The notes below the pieces were generated by a model, which ran no database searches, had not been told where the DNA came from, and saw only the letters and a list, made by a program, of their open reading frames with translations. This document shows, piece after piece, positions 18,157 through 26,944 of a DNA stretch of 64,000 bases. Location: NCBI RefSeq assembly GCF_900142845.1, contig NZ_FSRU01000002.1:310001-374000 (forward strand), read 5' to 3'. The stretch's first letter is position 1. Every line of letters begins with the position of its first letter. The DNA is from Paraburkholderia phenazinium. Lineage in GTDB: Bacteria > Pseudomonadota > Gammaproteobacteria > Burkholderiales > Burkholderiaceae. Both the position numbers and the translations under genes were made by a program.

Positions 18157-18624
18157 ATGGGAATGGATATCATCGACCGCAAGCTGCTGGAACTGCTTCA
18201 GGAAGACGCGACCATGCCGATCGCCGAACTCGCGCAGCGGGTCAACCTGTCGCAGACGCCATGCTGGAAGCGCCTGCAGCGGCTCAAGGAAACTGGAGTA
18301 ATCCGCGCTCAGGTGGCGCTATGCGACCCGCGCAAGCTCGGCGTTGGCACGACGGTGTTCGTCGCGGTGCGGACCAATCAGCATACGGAGGCGTGGGCGG
18401 CTACGTTCACGCGTGCCGTGCAGGATATTCCGGAGGTGGTGGAGGTGTATCGGATGAGTGGCGAGACGGATTACCTGCTGCGGGTGGTGGTCTCGGATAT
18501 CGATGACTACGATCGGGTCTATAAGTTGTTGATCGCTGCCGTGCCGTTGTATGACGTGAGCTCGAGTTTTGCAATGGAGCAGATCAAGTATTCGACGGCG
18601 TTGCCGGTACGGTATCAGCGGTAG
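18157..18624 (+). CDS. Lrp/AsnC-family transcriptional regulator
   Basis: 155 residues from the ATG at 18157, preceded by GGGGGTGG; a second ATG six bases on (18163) is equally possible. The helix-turn-helix is MPIAELAQRVNLSQTPCWKRLQRLKETGVI, followed by the RAM (ligand-binding) domain with VVEVYRMSGETDYLLRVVVSDIDDYD. These regulators form octamers and respond to amino acids. The divergent thiol dioxygenase is the likely target. The last 46 coding bases before the stop (18573-18618) recur in degenerate form at 25089-25134, at the far side of a 6.5 kb atypical region; the gene's 3' end may therefore be a former integration site. Confidence 0.9.
   Translation: MGMDIIDRKLLELLQEDATMPIAELAQRVNLSQTPCWKRLQRLKETGVIRAQVALCDPRKLGVGTTVFVAVRTNQHTEAWAATFTRAVQDIPEVVEVYRMSGETDYLLRVVVSDIDDYDRVYKLLIAAVPLYDVSSSFAMEQIKYSTALPVRYQR
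18573..18618 (+). repeat. Left copy of an imperfect direct repeat flanking the 18.6-25.1 kb region
   Basis: These 46 bases, the end of the Lrp coding region, match 25089-25134 at 41 of 46 positions without gaps (offset 6516). Both copies read in the same direction. The longest exact block is 16 bases at 18589-18604 (TATTCGACGGCGTTGC). A copy of a gene's 3' end on the far side of foreign-looking DNA is what site-specific integration leaves, but no integrase is visible. Confidence 0.6.
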
Positions 18625-18816
18625 TTTATTGTTGTATGGGCTTCCGCTGAATCGGCATGCGACCTGCAGAAGTCGACCCACAAGGGTCCCTCAGCTTTCT
18701 CGATAACGGGCGTCGCTAATGGGGCGGCTGTCGAAAACACCCTGTTGTAGTCTCAGTGCGTCATGCGCAACCTGCACCGACAGGTAGCGCTAGCGACCAC
18801 GGCGCGGTACGAACAA

Positions 18817-19860
18817 TCAAAGCGCGTTGTCATAAACTGCGGGTACGTGGCTCGCTTTCAGCTTTTCATAGTGCGTGGTGACAAAATCCGTGAAATAGAT
18901 GGCACTGTAAATCACTGAAATGGTTTGCCTCGTCATAGTGCTCTTTATATCGTCAATCAGACTCAGTGCATCTTCGATTCTATTGGATATCTTTTTCATT
19001 TCCTTGACGATCATTTCGCGATATTTTTCAATGTTTATTTCATTTGCCAGGCGTTTATTTTCCTCGGCTGACTTTTTTTGACTCTCATAATCAGAAAGCA
19101 TCTCCAGCATGATGCACAGATCCTTTGTTCCCTCAACATCCTCTAACTCTTTGCTCGCCTCAAGGAGTTTTTGTGCCCTGTATTCAGAAACAGCAGTCTC
19201 CGAGATGGGCTGCCTTAGTTTTTCCAATTCAAGCTGGAGTTGAGTGATTTCTTGCTCGTTCTGCAAAATGGCCTGTTGCTCTTGCTCACCCAGTAAACAC
19301 GAAAACTGCACGCTGTCCGTCTTGGTGGGCTGAGGCATCTCAATCGAGATAAAAGGATCTGTTACAAAGCCGACCTTTGCGTCGACGGCGAGCACGCCCA
19401 GATCGCGGAAATGCTTGACGACATGAAAAATGTTGAGAACGCCTGGGCGAAAATGCCCGCTGTGCGCGTGTATCAGTTTGACCTTGCCGCCGACGATCAT
19501 GATTTCACCTGCGCCTTTGGCGAACTTCCCGACAAACGAGGAGTGTGCGACCAGATCGGTCTTGTTCAAGTGGTTGAATAGATAAATCTTGCTTTGCACG
19601 GAGATCACAAACGCGGCAATGGCCACCTTGTCGTGTGCACTAAATGTGGTTGTCGATTCCAGAATTTTTCCACCGATAGAAGATTTTATCTGGCCACTGT
19701 CGATGACATATTCGCACTGCAGCAAATCCATCGCTGCGAACCTTTTTGTGCCCTGTGCGATGTCGGAGCGCAGGTTGCCACGAGTAATGGCCAGCAGTTG
19801 CCCATCTTCGATCGGCCCTTTAAGAGCACGCGCTGCCTTGATAAAAAACTCCTTGCCCAT
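18817..19860 (-). CDS. Unknown protein with SGHxxP motif and C-terminal coiled coil
   Basis: 347 residues from the ATG at 19860, which has GAGG upstream; a GTG 45 bases earlier is a weaker alternative. I do not recognise a named family with certainty. The N-terminal ~190 residues look globular alpha/beta, with a block reading AHSSFVGKFAKGAGEIMIVG and then IHAHSGHFRPG. An SGH(F/Y)xP motif of this type recurs in assorted bacterial effector and toxin-like proteins. Residues about 205-320 are long Glu/Lys/Gln-rich helices, probably coiled coil, with no transmembrane segment. Codon use is less GC-rich than in the flanking genes. It is the first gene inside the repeat-bounded region and may belong functionally with the large NTPase further right. 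Confidence 0.7.
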   Translation of the reverse strand: MGKEFFIKAARALKGPIEDGQLLAITRGNLRSDIAQGTKRFAAMDLLQCEYVIDSGQIKSSIGGKILESTTTFSAHDKVAIAAFVISVQSKIYLFNHLNKTDLVAHSSFVGKFAKGAGEIMIVGGKVKLIHAHSGHFRPGVLNIFHVVKHFRDLGVLAVDAKVGFVTDPFISIEMPQPTKTDSVQFSCLLGEQEQQAILQNEQEITQLQLELEKLRQPISETAVSEYRAQKLLEASKELEDVEGTKDLCIMLEMLSDYESQKKSAEENKRLANEINIEKYREMIVKEMKKISNRIEDALSLIDDIKSTMTRQTISVIYSAIYFTDFVTTHYEKLKASHVPAVYDNAL

Positions 19861-20246
19861 CGCTTGCCTCGCTGATACGCGTTCGTGGTAAAAAATGTAA
19901 CCCACCGGTCTTAATGCAAGTGATCGAGCGCGCTCTCATCCGCTTACAACCCGATAATGAAATCGCTCTCGCTAAGGTCTTCCATCCTATCCAGTTTGCA
20001 TGGCAGCGGGATGGCGGGGCGACAATCGGATCGATCGTGGGCACGACGCACAATGGCTTCTGATACACACTGCCGTAGTCAGTGTTGTGATACCTGATCA
20101 AACCCAATGCATTGTAGGAGGTATTATTTGTCTTTGGTTGCAATCTCACCCGACGGTCCAGTACGAGATGAGCGTTATCGGCTACGAGTTTTGAGAAGCG
20201 CCCCGCATCCTGCTTGAACCATTCCAATTTCAAAAGAGCCGGACTT
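19861..20246. other. Intergenic, no gene recognised
   Basis: Between two divergent genes. Longer frames here are not credible: no ribosome site and no protein-like composition. It probably holds promoters for both neighbours. I see no strong hairpin, repeat or RNA gene. Confidence 0.4.
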
Positions 20247-20705
20247 ATGCAAGTACGAAAGCGATGGCTTTCCCGCGCGGGCATGGCTGCCTTGGTGCTG
20301 ACGCTGACGGGGTGCGGCTGCTGGCCGCTTGAGGAGACTTCGCGTTACGAATCCGAGTGGAAGTCCCAGACCGTCGCGGCGGTGTTCAAGGATGCGGACC
20401 GGGAAGCCAACGCGTGCGTCGACGTCCTTTACACGCAACATCTGAAGGACGCCGTTTCGGCTTGCAAAAGCGGAGAGTATGAAAAAATTCGCAACCGCAT
20501 CACCGGGGAGCCCGTCAAGATCGGACTCGCGAAGGCGTCCTGCGCAGAGGCGCAAGACGAACTGGATCATGGAATTTCCCCCAAAATCGACCAACGGATT
20601 TTTAATCTGAATCCGTTCCCGGACGAGATCTCTTCATGCATGACCCAGAAGGGATTCAAACTCGAACAGGTCGAGAAAAAGCAGTGCTACGTCAAAATAA
20701 TGTGA
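20247..20705 (+). CDS. Putative lipoprotein, Cys-containing, unknown function
   Basis: 152 residues from the ATG at 20247. A basic N-terminus (MQVRKRWLSR) and a hydrophobic core lead to a lipobox-like LTLTGCG, so the mature protein probably starts at the Cys near residue 22. The mature part has several more Cys (ANACVDVLY, VSACKSG, ASCAEAQ, SSCMTQ and CYVKIM), which could form disulfides in the periplasm. The spacing suggests a helical, disulfide-stabilised domain, but I do not recognise a family. It lies inside the repeat-bounded region between the coiled-coil protein and the STAND-like protein. Confidence 0.7.
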   Translation: MQVRKRWLSRAGMAALVLTLTGCGCWPLEETSRYESEWKSQTVAAVFKDADREANACVDVLYTQHLKDAVSACKSGEYEKIRNRITGEPVKIGLAKASCAEAQDELDHGISPKIDQRIFNLNPFPDEISSCMTQKGFKLEQVEKKQCYVKIM

Positions 20706-21278
20706 CCTGTCGACAGGTCTGTTGTGTCAGCGCGCCACGCGTTTCGAGCGCGTCGCACGTGTCGATTCGGTTGGCGTTTTCAGGGCGACACTGGTTCGAC
20801 AGCGGATGGAGAAGGGCGGGCGAGTGCGTCTGGATGCGCCTCGCAGAATCGGCGCGCAATCGGCAGAAGTCGACCCCAAGCAGGCACTCGAACCGGTGAT
20901 GCCTCGATGTCAGCTTCGGAAATGCAACGGACATCCGAACAGTCGAGCCCTTTGGTAAGAAGTGGCAGCGCTGCCGTTTTCGCCTTTGTGTTGGCGGTGC
21001 ATGTCTACTCCGGTTCTTGGGCAGGATTTCCTTCGATCTGCGGCAAACCACTGAAACGACTGACAGGATGCACCGTTGGTGGGACCAGTCGGGTCCCAAT
21101 CTAGCTTTCGCTCCGACCAAAAGCTGAAACGGATAGTAGTTTACTTGCGTTCAAGCTTCGCGAAAAATTGTCGATAACAAAGAATGACAAACTGCGTCTA
21201 AGGTCTGACGGCTTTATTTGACTCACTCCTTGGCCTCCCCGTCGGGATTCTGCGCGGGGCGCGGTTCTGAACAAGTCG
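20706..21278. other. Intergenic, worn mosaic sequence
   Basis: No credible gene. Bases 20846-20876 match 18649-18679 at 26 of 31 positions (both end in GCAGAAGTCGACCC), so short fragments appear to be repeated within the region. The last ~150 bases before 21279 are more AT-rich and presumably hold the promoter of the large NTPase gene, though no clear -35/-10 was found. Confidence 0.4.
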
Positions 21279-24200
21279 TTGAAACAACAAATCGAGAGCG
21301 CGTTCAAAGCAATGCATAAAAATTATTTCGGTAGCGAGCGAAAGAATCATCTTGAATGGCTGAGCAACGACTGGCGCATCAAGGGTCCCAACGTGTGCTT
21401 TTTGGAAGGGTTTCCTGGCGTAGGGAAGTCTGATCTCGTGGCGGAGGTAGTGACGGCTTTCGAATCCACATCCGAATGGACCGTCGTCACGTATGAAATA
21501 CCCGATCGCCCGTCGATCCTAATAGTCGACGTTTGGCTGGATATCGCAGATCAACTGGCACATCAGAATCGCCCGAAAATGCAGGAAGTGATGCTCGGCG
21601 AGGACGAGGGAAATCCGGCGTTTGCCATCGAAAAAGCCTTGAACCGCAATGTGCTGATAGTGCTTGACGAGGCTCAAAGATTATTTGACCCAGATTCGGG
21701 CCGACCCGTTGATCAACTGGCCGGCATCTTGGCCTTTTTGAAGACTCGACCAAATCTCCCCGGAAGGCTACTTCTCTTGAGTGATCGCTTGGTGGAGCGC
21801 GAGCGCTGGTCAGAGTCATTCGCCATTCGCACGCTGAACGCGCTGCAGCCTTCTGAAGCCGCAGCCCTTCTTGACGACCGGCTTGCTGTCAATGCGGTCG
21901 ACGACGTTCCAAATGAGCGCAAAAACGACCTGCTTCGCGTTCTGGGATATAACCCCCGCGCAATCGAAACGCTCGTCGCAAGCCTTCTATATGAACCGTT
22001 GGACGAAATCGTTGGTAGTGATCCCGGCGTATGGGAAACTCAAGATCGGGATGTATCGCCTGAGTTCTTGGCAAAACTCGAACGCCAGCTATTAGAACGC
22101 ACACTTGCGCACCTAGACGAACTTCATCTCAAGCGCCTTACGATGTTGGCAGCGCATCGAAGCGGTTTTGACCAAGCGGCATTTGAGGCGGTTTGCGGAG
22201 GTACGAGAAAAGAGTGGCGCGAATTACGGAATGCGCTCATCACACGCTTTTTTGTGAGACATACCAAATCCTACTATTCATTGCATCCGGTTGTTCGTGA
22301 AATAAGTGTTGCGCGTTTGAAAGACAACCCTGCCGAATTTATACAGGCGCATTCAAAGGCGTCTGACTATCACCTTCGGCATTTCCATGCTCGGTCGATC
22401 GTCCTACAAGGTCAGCGTCTGAGCACATCTTATGCGGAGCTACGATACCATCTCTTCCAATCTCAGCGGGAAGGTGAGCTGAGAGACATAGCATTGCGCG
22501 TAGCGGATCATATTGGACGAGAGTTTACGCAGGGCTCCCCAATTCCCTCTAACGCAGACGAACTCAATGAACGCATTAGTTTGCTGAAAGCAATACTTAG
22601 CTATGGCGGTTCCCATTGGCTGGAGCACTACGTGTCGCGAATGCTTCTAGCAAGGGGTTACCCAGGTGATGTGCAACTCGCCCTCGAGCATGCAGAAAAG
22701 TCGCTCGTCATTCGCGCTCCTGCTGAGTATTGGGTTCTGGCCGCTAGGTTACAGGAAACTCAAATCACGCTTGAGAAGGCAATTAAAACTATTCTTCAGG
22801 CTAGCGAGGTCGTCGATAGGAATTCAAACAGATCGACGTTGTATCTGTTTGGCGCGGAACTTCTCGTGAAGAATAACGAAATTGATGAGGCGATTAAGTT
22901 TTTGCGTCAAGGGTTGTTAGACGTCCCGCCAGAAAAAGCACTTTCTAGTCTATATATTCTTGCAGCCGATATTATCGCGGAGTATCGAGACGTTGATGTG
23001 GCTGTAGCTTTACTCCACGAGGGTTTGAGGGTTGTCCCGGCGGACAAGGATCTGTCATCTATATATCACCGATATTGCGAGCTGATTCACCAAACGAAAG
23101 ACGTTAAAGGTGCGATTGTTGCGTTGGATCAGGGACTCTCGATAGTTCCTGCTGACAAAGGACTATCGTCCCTTTTCTTGCTCAAAGCGGAGTTTCTCGG
23201 GGGTTTAGGGAAGCCGGAGATGGCGCTAGACTCCCTTAAGGTTGGGATTGGCAAAATTGCTCCTGGGAAGGGGCTAGATTTGTTGTACGGCCGAGCGTCA
23301 GAACTTCTGTGCGAACTTGGTCGCAAGGAGGATGCGGTCGCGATGTTGCGCGAAGCGGTCGAACGCCTTCGCGCGGACCAAGGAGGAGTCGCTTTGAGAC
23401 AGTCCTTGGCCCGGCTAGAAGCTCTCATGATGGCTACTCCTGTAAGGGCGAACTCTGGTGCTGCACGTATTGAGCCGGACCTATTGGACAGAACTTTGCC
23501 AACGGCATTGGTAATGGCGACCGAATGGTTTTCGCTGCACGGAGGAATTTCGACCTTCAACCGTAATTTATGCATCAAACTAGCCCACAACGGCATCAAC
23601 GTAATTTGCGCGGTCCCGAAGGCGTCCCGAGAAGAAATCGAGGCTGCGGCCCTGGACGGTATTTACCTACTGCAGTCGCCTGCGGCGCAGAGCGCCGATC
23701 CTTTAAACGGAATGTACCGGCGACTATCAGTGCCGATCGATCCCGATTTTGTCATTGGTCATGGGAGGATCACCGGACACGTTGCCCAAGCGCAAGTTGA
23801 AGATAACTTCCCGTCGGCCGCACGGGTTCACTTCGTTCATATGGCACCTGGCGAGATCGAATGGTTCAAAGGGAAGGCAGACGCCGCTATGGTTGCCGAA
23901 TCGCGCGAGCGGGAGGAACTGGAGCTGGCTTCCTCGGCGAAAGTCGTTGCGGCTGTCGGACCCAGACTGTTTCGCGAGGTTGGAAATTTACTGGAATCCA
24001 AATCGGTTAAGCCTGCCCTTATCGAGTTCAACCCTAGTTGCATAGCACCGGCTGAGCCTCGCACTCGCCCGCCCCACCTCCACTGCCTGTTGCTCGGGCG
24101 GGCAGAGGACTTGGAATTGAAAGGGCTGGACATTGCAGCACTCGCCATGGCGCGCGTCGCGTCCGGAGCGACGGTTGCGTTCGAAAGTCGGCCGGAACTG

Positions 24201-24689
24201 ATAGTAAGGGGTGCGCCCGCCGGGACCGGCCAAGTGCTTCAGCAGAGGCTTAAGAGCCTGACCGAAGGGCTAGAGCTTTCGGTTCGCGTTCGCGAATACA
24301 GCAGTAGTCAGGACGATATTCAAGCGGATCTGCGACGCGCATCTATCCTTTTGATGCCATCCCGGAGAGAGGGTTTCGGCCTTGTCGCACTCGAAGCGCT
24401 TACCCTTGGAACGCCGATCCTTGTTAGTGACCAAAGCGGCATTGCAGAATTGATTACGCGATATGTTTCTCCCGCGGAGGCTAGCGGAATTATTGTGCCG
24501 ACTCCGGAGGCGGTGTCATCCGCTGCATCCACTTGGGCCCGGGCTATCGAGTTTCAACTTGCGGACCGAGATGCATCGTTTAATCGGGCATGGCGCCTCA
24601 GTACACGACTTATGCAAGAAGACGGATGGTCGAAATCAGTTCGTGGTCTGTTGAGTAGACTCGGTGTAGAGGATTGTTCGTTGGTGTGA
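21279..24689 (+). CDS. STAND-type NTPase - TPR-like repeats - GT4-like glycosyltransferase fusion
   Basis: 1136 residues. NTPase domain (about 1-260): Walker A GFPGVGKS at 44-51, Walker B VLIVLDEAQ at 125-133, a sensor-like RLLLLSDR at 163-170 and LNALQPSEAAALL at 186-198, the hallmark after the sensor in STAND ATPases. A probable winged-helix region (about 270-350) follows. Helical repeats (about 450-730) show TPR-like units such as EIDEAIKFLRQGLLDVPPEK, repeated with VAVALLHEGLRVVPADK and GAIVALDQGLSIVPADK. The C-terminal ~390 residues form a two-lobed GT4-like glycosyltransferase: GGISTFNRNLCIKLAHNG opens the first Rossmann fold and EGFGLVALEALTLGTP, then SGIAELI, match the donor-binding E-x7-E signature. 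STAND proteins typically sense a signal through repeats, oligomerise and fire an effector. The start is TTG at 21279; ATG at 21312 is an alternative. Confidence 0.88.
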   Translation: MKQQIESAFKAMHKNYFGSERKNHLEWLSNDWRIKGPNVCFLEGFPGVGKSDLVAEVVTAFESTSEWTVVTYEIPDRPSILIVDVWLDIADQLAHQNRPKMQEVMLGEDEGNPAFAIEKALNRNVLIVLDEAQRLFDPDSGRPVDQLAGILAFLKTRPNLPGRLLLLSDRLVERERWSESFAIRTLNALQPSEAAALLDDRLAVNAVDDVPNERKNDLLRVLGYNPRAIETLVASLLYEPLDEIVGSDPGVWETQDRDVSPEFLAKLERQLLERTLAHLDELHLKRLTMLAAHRSGFDQAAFEAVCGGTRKEWRELRNALITRFFVRHTKSYYSLHPVVREISVARLKDNPAEFIQAHSKASDYHLRHFHARSIVLQGQRLSTSYAELRYHLFQSQREGELRDIALRVADHIGREFTQGSPIPSNADELNERISLLKAILSYGGSHWLEHYVSRMLLARGYPGDVQLALEHAEKSLVIRAPAEYWVLAARLQETQITLEKAIKTILQASEVVDRNSNRSTLYLFGAELLVKNNEIDEAIKFLRQGLLDVPPEKALSSLYILAADIIAEYRDVDVAVALLHEGLRVVPADKDLSSIYHRYCELIHQTKDVKGAIVALDQGLSIVPADKGLSSLFLLKAEFLGGLGKPEMALDSLKVGIGKIAPGKGLDLLYGRASELLCELGRKEDAVAMLREAVERLRADQGGVALRQSLARLEALMMATPVRANSGAARIEPDLLDRTLPTALVMATEWFSLHGGISTFNRNLCIKLAHNGINVICAVPKASREEIEAAALDGIYLLQSPAAQSADPLNGMYRRLSVPIDPDFVIGHGRITGHVAQAQVEDNFPSAARVHFVHMAPGEIEWFKGKADAAMVAESREREELELASSAKVVAAVGPRLFREVGNLLESKSVKPALIEFNPSCIAPAEPRTRPPHLHCLLLGRAEDLELKGLDIAALAMARVASGATVAFESRPELIVRGAPAGTGQVLQQRLKSLTEGLELSVRVREYSSSQDDIQADLRRASILLMPSRREGFGLVALEALTLGTPILVSDQSGIAELITRYVSPAEASGIIVPTPEAVSSAASTWARAIEFQLADRDASFNRAWRLSTRLMQEDGWSKSVRGLLSRLGVEDCSLV

Positions 24690-25256
24690 GCGCGCTGGCG
24701 GTGGTGTGCGTCACTGGCGCACACTTATCGTTACCTCGTCGGACCTGAATTTACGGCTCAACAGGAATACGCATAACGGGACTTCTGAACCTTCAACAAG
24801 TGCGACCGCATACACGCATTTCGGCGGGGAAGAAAAGCGGCCTTTAGTTGCCTCCCCATCGCCTGCACCTGACCATCGGGAACATGGCCGTATTGCGCGC
24901 TAGTACGTCCGTCTGGTTTCGAAGTGATCCGGCCGCTCAAACGGCAAGATTCACCATTCGCCGAACGGCGGGTCGTGGCCGATTGCAGCCAAATGGGGCA
25001 TCACCCTCGCGAGGTGCCGAGGCGCCATGGAGGTGCCCTATGCGCAGGTCCGATCCCATGAACTTGATCTGAAAGGAAATTCTGGTGGAATCGAGCGGAT
25101 CAATTATTCGACGGCGTTGCTGGTGCGGTATCAGAGCCAGCCATTGATCTCATGGAGAACGCCTTATCCGGCGGCTATAGGGCCAAACACCCAGGCATCG
25201 ACAGCATAGCGACCCCACATCGCTTTCCGCGCGACCGCAACCCTCGCGGCAAAACT
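24690..25256. other. Intergenic junction with hairpin and degenerate gene fragment
   Basis: A 7-base-pair hairpin, GTGTGCG (24704-24710) with CGCACAC (24718-24724), lies just after the NTPase stop but has no T run. Further right, 25089-25134 repeats the Lrp 3' end. No intact gene is recognisable; the sequence looks like worn mosaic DNA at the right border of the atypical region. Confidence 0.5.
25089..25134 (+). repeat. Right copy of the imperfect direct repeat (Lrp 3'-end fragment)
   Basis: Translated in the matching frame it reads IERINYSTALLVRYQ, against MEQIKYSTALPVRYQ at the end of the intact Lrp protein. It is not part of a complete gene. It may be an attachment-site copy, or the tail of a decayed Lrp paralogue. 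Confidence 0.6.
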
Positions 25257-26921
25257 TCATCGCGCTCCTCGCCCACGCGCCGGGTGCCGCGCCCGCGCCA
25301 AGGCGCTCTGAAGCCTGCCAATCCGTTTGCGAACGTCCTGAGCGCCATCGAACAACAGAGGTTCGAGATGATCGCTGAGGAGTTGGGTCAGGCCGTGATA
25401 CCCGGACACCACCGGAAACGGAGACGCTCTGACCTGGCGTTTCTTGGCCAGTTGATCAATGACCTCAATAACACGGTTGCGTTGCAGTACATAGTAATCC
25501 TCAGCGACAGAATGACGGGCGCTCCCAGCCGCACCGTGAAGCACGAAATACTTCATGAGTTCGGGCGACGTCAAGGTCTCGATCGCCCGCCATGCCCGGC
25601 GGGCAGCCGCTTCGCCATTCCTCGACGGTATCGTCAGCAAGGCGCCGCCAAGCGGCGATAACGGCACCACGTCGCTCGAGAACGTCGGGTGCAATTGAAG
25701 CCCAACGCGCCCCCCCTTTTGCCACAGTGCATGACTGTCGAGCATGCCGTAGCGATTCGACCAGTGATAGCACATCGCAGCCTTTCCCGAGCCGAAGATC
25801 TGCGCATTGCGCGTCCAGTGCAAGCTGCGAAGCGGGGCAGGCGACCATGGAACCAGCGCGCGAAGGTACTCGATGACCTGCCTGCCTGCTTCGCTCTCGA
25901 CCTGCAGAACTCCATCGTCGAAATCGACGCCTCCCTGCGCGCCGAGAATCTGCAGGAACGATTCTGCGAGCGGCAAACCGGGTGCTGCATTCCACGCGAT
26001 ACCTGCGCGGTCCTGACTCGGCCGTTGCAGTCGGGCTGCGCAACGCAGCACATCGTCGAAGCTCCGAGGGGGAGCGAGCCCTTCAGCCTCGAACAGATCT
26101 TGCCGGTACCAGAGAAAGTCGACGGTGGGCTGCAGCGGGATGGCGTACAACCGTCCTTCAGACCAACCGGCCTGCCACACCGCATCATAAAAGTCCGAGC
26201 CCGAGAAGCTGCTTTCGGCCTGCAAGGTTTGCAGCTCAAGCAAGCGCCCGTTTTCGCACCGTTCTGCGAGCCACGGGAATGGAATCGCCGCGAGCAGCGG
26301 TGCCGTGGCTTCGACCGGCGAAGGGTCCGTGAGCACCTTGTCGAGCGCGGTACGGTAGGTGTCCTGAGGAAAGGCCATGATACGCATGCGATGCCCGAGG
26401 AATCGTTCGATGTCGGACCGGTTGCGTTTGAGGATGTCGAACACCGGATCTTCATAAGCGACAAGCGTCAACTCGACGGAATCGTTGAAGCCGTCTGTTG
26501 CCGGACGTGGCCACGGAATACCCGAATCCCCGGCAAATCTCCCGGCATCGAAGCGGTCAACCGAGTCGTCGCGACTTGCGCCCACAATCATCTTCACCGT
26601 CTGTTCGGTGATTCTGTCCAGGCGATCGAGCAACGCTGCAGTCGGGACGACGACAGCCCGATTGCCGGAACCCAATACGCCGCGAAACTCAAGCAAGCCT
26701 TTTGCCTTCAGCGCAAACACAATGCGACGCGCGCTGGTGCGCGGCAACCCGGACAGATCGGCAAGCGAGGTGATCGTCATGGGCCGGTCGCGCAGATGAT
26801 TCTGCAAGAGGGGCGCGAGGACTGGCCAGATGGCCTGCGCTTCGCCGCCGAGTTCGGTGCGCAGTATATCCGCCACCTTGTCGATTGCCGCGATGGCCGC
26901 GAGCCGGTCGTACGCAAGCAT
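25257..26921 (-). CDS. One-component regulator: N-terminal winged helix fused to a type-1 solute-binding domain
   Basis: 554 residues; the ATG at 26921 follows AGGAGGAG. Residues about 40-90 form a winged helix (MTITSLADLSGLPRTSARRIVFALKAKGL). From about residue 145 the rest is an ABC solute-binding protein fold of family 1: VELTLVAYEDPVFDILKRNR, ALDKVLTDPSPVEATAPLL, LYAIPLQPTVDFLWYRQDLF and AAMCYHWSNRYGML. There is no signal peptide, so the binding domain is cytoplasmic and probably senses a sugar or polyol for transcription control. LacI/GntR-type fusions use a different periplasmic-binding fold, so this architecture is unusual. It is divergent from a sugar-binding protein gene, with a palindrome between them. 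Confidence 0.85.
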   Translation of the reverse strand: MLAYDRLAAIAAIDKVADILRTELGGEAQAIWPVLAPLLQNHLRDRPMTITSLADLSGLPRTSARRIVFALKAKGLLEFRGVLGSGNRAVVVPTAALLDRLDRITEQTVKMIVGASRDDSVDRFDAGRFAGDSGIPWPRPATDGFNDSVELTLVAYEDPVFDILKRNRSDIERFLGHRMRIMAFPQDTYRTALDKVLTDPSPVEATAPLLAAIPFPWLAERCENGRLLELQTLQAESSFSGSDFYDAVWQAGWSEGRLYAIPLQPTVDFLWYRQDLFEAEGLAPPRSFDDVLRCAARLQRPSQDRAGIAWNAAPGLPLAESFLQILGAQGGVDFDDGVLQVESEAGRQVIEYLRALVPWSPAPLRSLHWTRNAQIFGSGKAAMCYHWSNRYGMLDSHALWQKGGRVGLQLHPTFSSDVVPLSPLGGALLTIPSRNGEAAARRAWRAIETLTSPELMKYFVLHGAAGSARHSVAEDYYVLQRNRVIEVIDQLAKKRQVRASPFPVVSGYHGLTQLLSDHLEPLLFDGAQDVRKRIGRLQSALARARHPARGRGAR

Positions 26922-26944
26922 GTGGGTCTCCTCCTGGCAGGGAA

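Noticed and set aside
19820..20284. A leftward 154-codon frame before the coiled-coil gene
   Set aside because: No ribosome site, overlaps starts of two better-supported genes, and has no recognisable protein pattern.
24704..24724. Rho-independent terminator after the STAND-like gene
   Set aside because: The hairpin is perfect but is followed by TTATCGTTA rather than a T run, so it is not called a terminator.
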